DNA of 8,020 bases, from the NCBI GenBank assembly GCA_947380285.1, contig CANCQD010000102.1:1-8020 (forward strand), written 5' to 3'. The stretch is from Burkholderiaceae bacterium. Lineage in GTDB: Bacteria > Pseudomonadota > Gammaproteobacteria > Burkholderiales > Burkholderiaceae. Each line of letters begins with the position of its first letter. The first letter of the stretch is position 1. Positions 1-8,020 of this stretch are shown here, piece by piece. Both the position numbers and the translations under genes were made by a program. The notes under the pieces were generated by a model. The model saw nothing but the letters and a program-made list of their open reading frames with translations, was not told the DNA's origin and did no database searches.

Positions 1-2942
<2,942 letters not shown>

Positions 2943-2944
2943 TC

Positions 2945-3646
2945 ATGGACGCTATTTCTTATTTAGATAGACGCAGTAAGCTGCAGAACTATTTTGATCG
3001 CACTGCTAATGATGCTTGGGCAAAACTGACATCAGATGCTCCAGTGAGTGGTATTCGTGCAACTGTGAGAGCGGGACGCGATCAAATGCGTAACAGCATT
3101 ATTAGTCGACTACCGGAAAATCTGATTGGTAAAAGAGTTCTAGATGCAGGTTGCGGAACTGGTGCCGTTGCGCTTGAATTGGCTAACAAAGGGGCTTTAG
3201 TTACCGCAGTGGACCTCTCGCCTAATTTAATCGAGCTTGCTAAAAGCAGAATCCCTGAGAGTGAGCGTCAAAATATCCAATTCCATGCTGGTGATATGCT
3301 GGATGAATCTTATGGCGATTTCGATTATGTCATTGGCATGGATTCTATGATTCACTACTGTGCAAAAGATATGTTGGTGGTATTAGAGAAGTTAGCTCCT
3401 CGTGTCTCTGAAAAAATACTATTTACTTTTGCCCCCAGCACATTACCCCTGGAATTAATGATTCGGGTAGGCCGTCTATTCCCAAGAAAAGATAGGGCAC
3501 CATTTATTGAGCCTATTAGTTACGAAAAGCTAAATAAATCGATTAATCAGTCGCCCTGGTTCGTTGATTGGGAGGCTCCATTTACCCATTTGGTATCAAG
3601 TGGCTTTTATAAATCTCAACTCATGGAGTTGAAAAAACAATCATGA
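2945..3646 (+). CDS. bchM: Magnesium-protoporphyrin IX O-methyltransferase BchM
   Basis: This enzyme transfers a methyl group from S-adenosylmethionine to the ring C propionate of Mg-protoporphyrin IX, producing the monomethyl ester used by the cyclase (AcsF here). It has 233 residues, normal for the family. It is a class I Rossmann methyltransferase: motif I VLDAGCGTG is at residues 65-73, the acidic residue for the SAM ribose is Asp90 in AVDLSP, and a later motif lies around GDFDYVIGMDSMIHY. The FTFAPST and LFPRKDRAP segments and the C-terminal VSSGFYKSQ are typical of BchM and separate it from generic methyltransferases. It starts two bases after the bchL stop, with a modest AGGA (2930-2933) 11 bases upstream lying inside bchL. 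Its TGA overlaps the next start by four bases. Consecutive placement with bchH reflects the known functional link between Mg chelatase and this enzyme. Confidence 0.96.
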   Translation: MDAISYLDRRSKLQNYFDRTANDAWAKLTSDAPVSGIRATVRAGRDQMRNSIISRLPENLIGKRVLDAGCGTGAVALELANKGALVTAVDLSPNLIELAKSRIPESERQNIQFHAGDMLDESYGDFDYVIGMDSMIHYCAKDMLVVLEKLAPRVSEKILFTFAPSTLPLELMIRVGRLFPRKDRAPFIEPISYEKLNKSINQSPWFVDWEAPFTHLVSSGFYKSQLMELKKQS

Positions 3647-5073
3647 TGAGCATGTCTAGAATTGCAAAAGCTTGGACGAGGATTCATCCTCGCTTTTTGC
3701 CTTTTGCAGACGTGGCAACCCCTGATTTGCCTTTAGGTAGACTCCTCAGGTTATCTTTGTTTCAAGTTTCTGTTGGCATGGCCACTTCGTTGCTTGTTGG
3801 CACTCTTAATCGCGTGATGATTGTGGAGATGAGCATAGATGCATGGTTAGTAGCGTTAATGGTGGCATTGCCTTTAGTCTTTGCTCCATTTAGAGCATTG
3901 ATTGGCCATAAGTCTGATACGCATCGTTCTATCTTGGGTTGGAAAAGGGTTCCCTATATTTGGATGGGGACATGGTTGCAGTTTGGCGGTCTTGCCATCA
4001 TGCCGTTCGCTTTGATCTTGCTGTCTGGCGACACACACTGGCCTATTTGGTTTAGTTATCTTGGTAGTACATTGGCGTTTTTATTGGTGGGTGCTGGTAT
4101 GCAAACCACTCAAACCGCTGGCTTGGCTCTTGCAACTGACTTAGCGGATGAAAAAAATAGACCACGTGTTGTCGCAATGATGTATGTCATGTTGCTAGTG
4201 GGTATGGTTTTCAGTGGAATTATCTTCAGTCTATTTTTGGACCCTTTTAGCCCAATGCAATTAATCAGGGTAATACAGGGTGTTGCTATCCTGACTCTGT
4301 TTTTGAACCTCTTTGCCTTGTGGAAACAAGAAGTTCGTCAGCCTAGAAATACTTCGCCTGATATTACCCAACCTAAATTCACTCAGAGTTGGCATCAATT
4401 CATCAAAAAACCAAATGTGCGTCGTTTTTTAATCATGCTTGGACTTGGTACTACCGGTTTTAGTATGCAAGATATTATTTTGGAGCCTTATGGTGGCGAG
4501 ATTTTGCAGCTTGATGTTTCTGCAACCAGTTTCCTAACGGCCTTAATTGCCTTTGGATCTTTATTGGCATTTTCGCTTTCAGCAAGATGGCTCGGTCGTG
4601 GATTTAACGCCCACAGAATAGCTGCGCTAGGTTTATTGCTAGGTTTAATTGCATTTACCCTGGTGATCTTCTCGGAACCAATGGGCTCTCCAAATTTATT
4701 CAGATTAGGCGCGCTCTTAATTGGCTTTAGCGGCGGCTTGTTTGCGGTGAGTACATTAACAATTGCAATGAGTATGGATCAAGAGAATATGAGTGGCATG
4801 GTCATTGGGGCTTGGGGGGCGGTGACTGCTACTTGCTCTGGAATTGGTATGTTATTAGGCGGCGCAATTAGAGATCTCGTCGGCCAATTGGCTACTAGTG
4901 GAGCAATCGGCTCCGCATTAATGAATCCAGCAACTGGGTATAGCTTTGTTTACCACATCGAAATTTATTTATTGTTTATTACCTTGGTTGCATTGGGTCC
5001 TTTAGTAGCTAAAAGGACAGTTTTGGGTGTTTCAAAAACAAGTAAGTTTGGCTTAGCTGATTTTCCAGGCTAG
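3643..5073 (+). CDS. lhaA: PucC-family (BCH2) major facilitator protein, light-harvesting 1 assembly factor LhaA
   Basis: This is an inner-membrane protein of the BCH2/PucC branch of the major facilitator superfamily. In Rhodobacter the protein in this position helps assemble light-harvesting complex 1; its exact activity (pigment delivery or scaffold) is not settled. It has 476 residues with about 12 hydrophobic segments, the first six near 33-55, 66-87, 104-127, 139-160, 176-199 and 208-226. A polar central loop spans about 227-260. Family signatures are HPRFLPFADVATPDLPLGRLLRLSLFQ in parts at 15-41, GHKSDTHRSILGWKRVPY at 88-105, GMQTTQTAGLALATDLA at 152-168, and the C-terminal FGLADFPG. 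Its place between bchM and puhA favours LhaA over PucC, which usually lies with pucBA. The ATG overlaps the bchM stop as ATGA; a second ATG at 3646 and a third at 3652 are alternatives. GGAG at 3625-3628 is rather far upstream, so translation may rely on coupling to bchM. Confidence 0.92.
   Translation: MMSMSRIAKAWTRIHPRFLPFADVATPDLPLGRLLRLSLFQVSVGMATSLLVGTLNRVMIVEMSIDAWLVALMVALPLVFAPFRALIGHKSDTHRSILGWKRVPYIWMGTWLQFGGLAIMPFALILLSGDTHWPIWFSYLGSTLAFLLVGAGMQTTQTAGLALATDLADEKNRPRVVAMMYVMLLVGMVFSGIIFSLFLDPFSPMQLIRVIQGVAILTLFLNLFALWKQEVRQPRNTSPDITQPKFTQSWHQFIKKPNVRRFLIMLGLGTTGFSMQDIILEPYGGEILQLDVSATSFLTALIAFGSLLAFSLSARWLGRGFNAHRIAALGLLLGLIAFTLVIFSEPMGSPNLFRLGALLIGFSGGLFAVSTLTIAMSMDQENMSGMVIGAWGAVTATCSGIGMLLGGAIRDLVGQLATSGAIGSALMNPATGYSFVYHIEIYLLFITLVALGPLVAKRTVLGVSKTSKFGLADFPG
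3677..3698 (+). other. Hairpin followed by T tract inside the start of lhaA (terminator-like)
   Basis: CGAGGAT at 3677-3683 and ATCCTCG at 3686-3692 are perfect reverse complements, giving in practice a 6-bp stem with a UUCA loop. One C later comes TTTTT (3694-3698), and another TTTT run follows at 3702-3705. The layout resembles a weak intrinsic terminator, about 30 bases after the bchM stop. It lies in codons 12-19 of lhaA, where the protein sequence is conserved, so coding constraint may explain it. The stem is short and only moderately GC-rich, so real termination activity is doubtful. Confidence 0.25.
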
Positions 5074-5078
5074 TTTTT

Positions 5079-5090
5079 AAGGAAGGGGAG
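5079..5090 (+). promoter_or_regulatory. Strong ribosome binding site of puhA
   Basis: The purine run AAGGAAGGGGAG ends four bases before the puhA ATG at 5095 and offers several overlapping matches to the anti-Shine-Dalgarno sequence. It sits in the only real intergenic gap of the window (5074-5094), so puhA is set up for independent and efficient initiation, while most of the neighbouring genes depend on overlapping or adjacent stop and start codons. I see no hairpin or promoter motif in this gap. Confidence 0.75.
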
Positions 5091-5094
5091 AAAT

Positions 5095-5859
5095 ATGGGT
5101 ACGGGTGCAATTACACAATATATCGACGTAGCTCAAGTCGTGTTTTATATATTCTTACTGTTCTTCGTTGGATTAATTATTTATCTGACATTAGAAAGTA
5201 AGCGAGAAGGATTTCCATTAGAAACTGAGCGCTTTGGGCAGGTGCGCCGTGAAGATGGCATCTTAGGTATGCCAAGAGTGAAAAAATTTGTGACAGAGTT
5301 TGGTAAAACCTACTATGCGCCATTGCAAACTCCTCCTGAGCCAGAAAAAGTCTCTGCAGTTCCGATTCATCCTTGGAACGGAGCGCCATTGGCACCAGTA
5401 GGAAACCCCCTGTTAGCGGGTGTTGGACCAGGCTCTTATGCAAATCGTGCCGATCATGTCGATTATGACTTAGAAGGTCATGCGCGTATTCGTCCATTAA
5501 GAAACCTGCCAAAAATTTCGATCTCAGAAATTGATATCAATCCAATTGGATTAGAAGTTATTGGTGCAGATGGCAATAAAGGCGGTATGGTGACGGATGT
5601 ATGGGTAGACCATATGGAAATGATGATTCGTTACCTTGAGGTAGATGCGAACGGTAATAAGGTGTTGTTACCTATTAATTTCTCTCGCATTGGAAAGCAC
5701 AATATTCAAGTGCAATCTATTTTGTCAGATCAATTTGCTCAGGTGCCAAAAACAAAGCACCCAGAAGAAGTGACCTTGTTAGAGGAAGAGAAAATTATGG
5801 CGTACTTTGGTGCAGGCACTTTGTACGCAACACCTGAGCGTCAGGAGCCATTAGCATGA
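5095..5859 (+). CDS. puhA: Photosynthetic reaction centre H subunit PuhA
   Basis: The H subunit caps the cytoplasmic face of the L-M reaction-centre core, stabilises it and helps conduct protons to the QB quinone site. It has 254 residues, near the usual 255-260. There is one transmembrane helix at about residues 12-33, after a short periplasmic N-terminus, and then a large cytoplasmic domain. Conserved landmarks are LESKREGFPLE directly after the helix (33-43), GPGSYANRADHVDYDLEG in the linker region, GGMVTDVWVDHMEMMIRYLEVD in the PRC-barrel-like domain, and the C-terminal YFGAGTLYATPER. It is the only gene here preceded by a real gap (21 bases) and has a strong ribosome binding site, which fits the need for H protein in stoichiometric amounts with L and M. 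Its TGA overlaps puhB by four bases. In Rhodobacter a puhA promoter lies inside the upstream gene; I could not identify one here. Confidence 0.97.
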   Translation: MGTGAITQYIDVAQVVFYIFLLFFVGLIIYLTLESKREGFPLETERFGQVRREDGILGMPRVKKFVTEFGKTYYAPLQTPPEPEKVSAVPIHPWNGAPLAPVGNPLLAGVGPGSYANRADHVDYDLEGHARIRPLRNLPKISISEIDINPIGLEVIGADGNKGGMVTDVWVDHMEMMIRYLEVDANGNKVLLPINFSRIGKHNIQVQSILSDQFAQVPKTKHPEEVTLLEEEKIMAYFGAGTLYATPERQEPLA

Positions 5860-6536
5860 GTCTTGATATCCATAGCAGTCCAGAGCATGAGTTTGAAGCT
5901 GAATTTGGCCTTCCTGAGAAGTTGCCAAAGGGTGAGCGTATTTTGTGGCAGGGATCACCTGACACAAAGACGATTTTATCGAAGGTCTTTCATATCAAAC
6001 TATTAGGTATTTATTTTGGATTGCTATTGGCTTATCGTTTAGTGTCTGGCTTGAGTGATGGTGAGTCTGTTACATCTATCTTGTATTCAGCGCTGACCAT
6101 TCTAGCTTTATCGGGTTTAGGCCTTGGTCTAGTAGGGCTGATTGGATATTTGATCGCTTCAACAGCGGTTTACACCATTACTAATAAGCGTGTGGTGATG
6201 CGAATTGGCATTGTTCTCAATATGACTTTCAATCTTCCCTTGAAAATGATTGAGTCAGCAGATTGTGGCTTTACCAAAGAAGGAGCTGGCGATATTTATT
6301 TAAAGTTAAGCAAGGGAATCAAAATTGCAATATTTCATTTATGGCCACATGCAAGACCTGGTAAGTGGACTGCTCCCCAGCCGACTTTAAGAGGAATCAA
6401 AAACTGTGCTGAAGTTGCGCAAATTTTGGTGGATGCATGGGCAATAGAAAATAATGTCATCGCCCGCTCTGTCCAGGCAAATGAAGCTAAGTCAGTTAAT
6501 ACAAACAACTCCTATACAGAGGCAGAAGTAGCATGA
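5856..6536 (+). CDS. puhB: Photosynthetic complex assembly protein PuhB
   Basis: PuhB is a membrane protein needed for efficient assembly of the reaction centre, as shown in Rhodobacter capsulatus. It has 226 residues. The N-terminal LPKGERILWQGSPD (23-36) is the family's opening motif. Two hydrophobic segments follow, about 44-64 and 75-105. After these comes a PH-like domain of the kind seen in bacterial membrane proteins (YTITNKRVVMRIGIVLNMTFNLPLKMIESAD, about 106-136). The C-terminal ~28 residues (from about NNVIARSVQ) are polar, rich in Asn, Ser, Ala and Glu, and look like a disordered lineage-specific tail. The start overlaps the puhA stop as ATGA, with AGGAG at 5843-5847 eight bases upstream, which supports it. 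Its stop overlaps puhC in the same way. The molecular role is known only as an assembly factor. Confidence 0.92.
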   Translation: MSLDIHSSPEHEFEAEFGLPEKLPKGERILWQGSPDTKTILSKVFHIKLLGIYFGLLLAYRLVSGLSDGESVTSILYSALTILALSGLGLGLVGLIGYLIASTAVYTITNKRVVMRIGIVLNMTFNLPLKMIESADCGFTKEGAGDIYLKLSKGIKIAIFHLWPHARPGKWTAPQPTLRGIKNCAEVAQILVDAWAIENNVIARSVQANEAKSVNTNNSYTEAEVA

Positions 6537-6976
6537 TTTTGCGTATGAACACTATTCAGATGCAAAACTATATTGCATTGTTTATTGTTTCATTGCTAGC
6601 AGTGGTGATTTTGCTCGTTGGAAACTTTGTGCAGTCCGGCAAATTAGAACATCAAGCAGATGCTGATGTCATTGCCAAGAAAACACTGCACTTTAGAGAT
6701 CTTCCTAGTGGCGCAGTAGGTGTGATTTCTGCAGATAACGGACAAATGATTGCGCAGGTTGAAGGGCAGGCTGGTTTTGTAAGGGGCATTTTGAGGGCTC
6801 TGGCGCGCGATCGCCGAATTCGTCAAATTTCTAGTGATGATGCCTTTGAATTAATCAGTCGTGCAGATGGCAGGCTAACCTTAATTGATTTAGCAACCAA
6901 TAACCGAATTGATTTAGAGTCCTTTGGAAAAGATAACGCTGCTGAATTTGCTGCATTTTTAAATATTGCGAGATAA
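6533..6976 (+). CDS. puhC: Photosynthetic complex assembly protein PuhC
   Basis: PuhC is a single-pass membrane protein that in Rhodobacter capsulatus supports correct organisation of the reaction centre-LH1 core and phototrophic growth. Here it has 147 residues, slightly shorter than the 162 of the R. capsulatus protein. One transmembrane helix lies at about residues 13-32, with the rest probably periplasmic. Family motifs are LHFRDLPSGAVGVISADNG (about 52-70), the Arg-rich GFVRGILRALARDRR, then ADGRLTLIDLATNNRIDLESFG and a C-terminal AAEFAAFL. The ATG at 6533 overlaps the puhB TGA, with AGAGG at 6518-6522 ten bases upstream; the in-frame ATG at 6545 lacks a good binding site and is less likely. 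The assignment rests on motif pattern and on position directly after puhB. Confidence 0.9.
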   Translation: MILRMNTIQMQNYIALFIVSLLAVVILLVGNFVQSGKLEHQADADVIAKKTLHFRDLPSGAVGVISADNGQMIAQVEGQAGFVRGILRALARDRRIRQISSDDAFELISRADGRLTLIDLATNNRIDLESFGKDNAAEFAAFLNIAR

Positions 6977-6978
6977 CT

Positions 6979-7335
6979 ATGTCTAAACAAACAGTACCTT
7001 GTCATGTCGACATGTCCAATACCTCCGAGTTTCTCTATGCTCATGTTGATTTGAGCGGGGTACAGGTCGGTCCTGGAGATCAAGTACTGGTCCACGATCC
7101 TATCGTAGACATCAATTTTGGTGAAGTACTGAGTTATGACCGTATTGCTACTGTTTCTAAGGCGGGTATCTTTTCGCGGCTGTGGGTCTATTTGACTGCA
7201 AGACTGGAAGTAACCATGCTATATGAAGTGAGCTTTTCAACCACTCGATTTAGTAAAGCTAAAAAATACCCAAGGCCAGCTCCTATTATTAAAGAGACCA
7301 CCCCTATTATTTTGCATGAAGGAGTAAAAGTATGA
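6979..7335 (+). CDS. Conserved-looking small protein of unknown function between puhC and acsF
   Basis: I do not recognise a named family. The gene encodes 118 residues, starts two bases after the puhC stop, and overlaps the acsF start by four bases (ATGA), so it is surely translated with its neighbours. No signal peptide or clear membrane helix is visible, so it is probably cytoplasmic or peripheral. The N-terminal half is mostly short alternating hydrophobic stretches with a turn at [11 protein letters not shown] (about residues 32-42), suggesting a small beta-rich domain. The segment about 68-86 ([19 protein letters not shown]) is amphipathic and could be a helix that packs against a membrane or partner. 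The C-terminal part is basic and proline-containing ([13 protein letters not shown]). The ribosome binding site is weak (GAGA at 6970-6973), consistent with coupling to puhC. Purple bacteria often carry small uncharacterised genes downstream of puhC, so a role in core-complex assembly or with the cyclase is plausible but only inferred. Confidence 0.82.
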   Translation: MSKQTVPCHVDMSNTSEFLYAHVDLSGVQVGPGDQVLVHDPIVDINFGEVLSYDRIATVSKAGIFSRLWVYLTARLEVTMLYEVSFSTTRFSKAKKYPRPAPIIKETTPIILHEGVKV

Positions 7336-8020
7336 GTGCCACTGTGCCAACAATGCCAATGGGGCGTTCAATTAATGAGTCAACCGATCGTGCACTTGAG
7401 AATACGATTCTCAGTCCGCGCTTTTACACCACTGACTTTGATGAGATGGATCGTTTCGATATTTCATCCGTGAAGCCAGAGTGGGATCGATTAATGCAAG
7501 AATTTGAACAGGACATTAATCAAGCCCATTTTCAGCGTCCCGAAGATATGTCAAAGGATTACTCGCATCTTCCTGAGGGTCTATACCAAGAGTTCCTGGA
7601 CTTTTTGATTAGCTCTATTACTTCTGAATTCTCAGGCTGTGTGCTCTATTCAGAAATTAAAAAATCTATCAATAATCCCGAGCTAAAGAACTTGTTTTCT
7701 TATATGGCCCGTGATGAAAGTAGGCACGCTGGTTTTATTAATCAGTGGCTCAAAGATTTTGGTATTGGTGTTGATTTGGGATTTTTGGCAAGAACTAAAA
7801 AATATACCTTCTTTAAACCAAAGTTTATTTTTTATGCAACCTATCTTTCTGAAAAGATAGGCTATGCCCGCTACATCATGATTTTTCGTATCATTCAGAA
7901 AAAACCTGAGCTGCGTTTTCACCCAATTTTCCTTTGGTTTGAAAAATGGTGTAACGATGAATTCCGTCATGGTGAAGCATTTGCATTATTGATGCGCTCT
8001 AATCCAAAATTACTTAGTGG
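7332..8020 (+). CDS. acsF: Aerobic magnesium-protoporphyrin IX monomethyl ester oxidative cyclase AcsF, 3' truncated
   Basis: AcsF is the catalytic di-iron subunit of the oxygen-dependent cyclase that builds the fifth (E) ring on Mg-protoporphyrin monomethyl ester, giving protochlorophyllide. The window holds the first 229 codons of a gene usually near 350, and the frame runs off the 3' end. Ferritin-like di-iron ligands are visible: Glu99 in SEFSG, Glu129-x-x-His132 in RDESRHAGF, Glu174 in [10 protein letters not shown], and Glu210-x-x-His213 in [10 protein letters not shown]. The N-terminal [17 protein letters not shown] is typical of the family. AAGGAG at 7319-7324 lies seven bases before the ATG, which overlaps the previous stop (ATGA); ATGs at codons 8 and 10 are weaker alternatives. 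Using AcsF rather than the radical-SAM cyclase BchE at this position points to pigment synthesis with oxygen present. A perfect 9-bp inverted repeat lies in codons 170-177. Confidence 0.96.
   Translation, partial: MSATVPTMPMGRSINESTDRALENTILSPRFYTTDFDEMDRFDISSVKPEWDRLMQEFEQDINQAHFQRPEDMSKDYSHLPEGLYQEFLDFLISSITSEFSGCVLYSEIKKSINNPELKNLFSYMARDESRHAGFINQWLKDFGIGVDLGFLARTKKYTFFKPKFIFYATYLSEKIGYARYIMIFRIIQKKPELRFHPIFLWFEKWCNDEFRHGEAFALLMRSNPKLLS
7840..7861 (+). repeat. Perfect 9-bp inverted repeat (hairpin) within acsF
   Basis: CCTATCTTT at 7840-7848 and AAAGATAGG at 7853-7861 are exact reverse complements separated by the four bases CTGA. No T tract follows, so it is not a rho-independent terminator. 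It encodes the conserved segment around the di-iron ligand Glu174 (TYLSEKIG), so it may be a by-product of codon choice. A GCA/TGC pair further out (7836-7838 and 7865-7867) could extend the stem across a small internal loop. Confidence 0.35.

Noticed and set aside
4626..4647. Two copies of GCTAGGTTTA spaced 12 bases apart in lhaA
   Set aside because: They encode a Leu/Gly repeat in a transmembrane helix (LGLLLGL). Codon bias and low-complexity hydrophobic sequence explain it.
4900..5094. Search for a puhA promoter and for PpsR/CrtJ-type TGT-N12-ACA sites upstream of puhA
   Set aside because: Reading this stretch I found no site with the correct spacing and no convincing pair of -35 and -10 boxes, so no promoter is annotated.
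5177..5512. 111-codon open frame on the minus strand inside puhA
   Set aside because: It is antisense to a well-conserved gene, has no recognisable protein features and no ribosome binding site worth noting; it is a shadow of puhA codon use.
6804..6814. GCGATCGC, the cyanobacterial HIP1 octamer, within puhC
   Set aside because: I noticed it only here, and it encodes conserved Arg-rich codons. Cyanobacterial HIP1 is notable only when highly repeated, and the gene order is proteobacterial.
7003..7014. 12-base perfect palindrome CATGTCGACATG near the start of the unknown gene
   Set aside because: A palindrome of this length is expected a couple of times by chance in 8 kb. It lies within codons 9-12 and has no flanking promoter-like sequence to make it an operator.
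7683..7970. 95-codon open frame on the minus strand inside acsF
   Set aside because: It is antisense to conserved di-iron motifs of AcsF, and its translation resembles nothing I recognise. The other minus-strand frames at 602-793, 930-1127, 1340-1531, 6644-6826 and 6823-7095 are rejected for the same reason.

Overview
The window lies entirely inside a bacteriochlorophyll and reaction-centre gene cluster of an anoxygenic phototrophic proteobacterium. All nine coding regions are on the + strand. In order they are: the C-terminal part of bchH, bchL, bchM, a PucC-family light-harvesting assembly gene (lhaA), puhA, puhB, puhC, a 118-codon gene of unknown function, and the N-terminal part of acsF. 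Both end genes are cut by the window edges. This bchH-L-M-lhaA-puhABC core is the known arrangement of purple-bacterial photosynthesis superoperons. Having the oxygen-dependent cyclase gene acsF next to the puh genes is typical of betaproteobacterial clusters such as that of Rubrivivax, and suits an organism that makes pigment in the presence of oxygen.

The base composition is AT-leaning (by eye the mid-40s % GC, not counted), with many A/T-ending codons in every gene. Most purple-bacterial photosynthesis clusters are GC-rich. A low-GC betaproteobacterium such as a freshwater Polynucleobacter-like aerobic anoxygenic phototroph is my best guess. That is inferred from gene order and composition, not shown by a marker gene.

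Layout: positions 1-3646 hold three consecutive enzymes or subunits of the Mg branch of (bacterio)chlorophyll synthesis: Mg chelatase H subunit, the ATPase of dark protochlorophyllide reductase, and Mg-protoporphyrin methyltransferase. Positions 3643-5073 encode a 12-helix membrane protein for light-harvesting complex assembly. Positions 5095-6976 encode the reaction-centre H subunit and two reaction-centre/LH1 assembly factors. Positions 6979-7335 encode the unknown small protein, and 7332-8020 the di-iron cyclase AcsF, which acts on the product of BchM.

The genes are packed as one transcription unit. The junctions are 1- or 4-base overlaps or 2-base gaps, except for a 21-base gap before puhA that holds the strongest Shine-Dalgarno sequence in the window. 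There is no stretch of 300 bases without a gene, no RNA gene, no mobile element and no CRISPR array. I found no convincing promoter or genuine terminator. The least explained items are the 118-aa gene between puhC and acsF, a terminator-like hairpin at the start of lhaA, and a perfect 9-bp hairpin inside acsF. I did not find a clearly new system.
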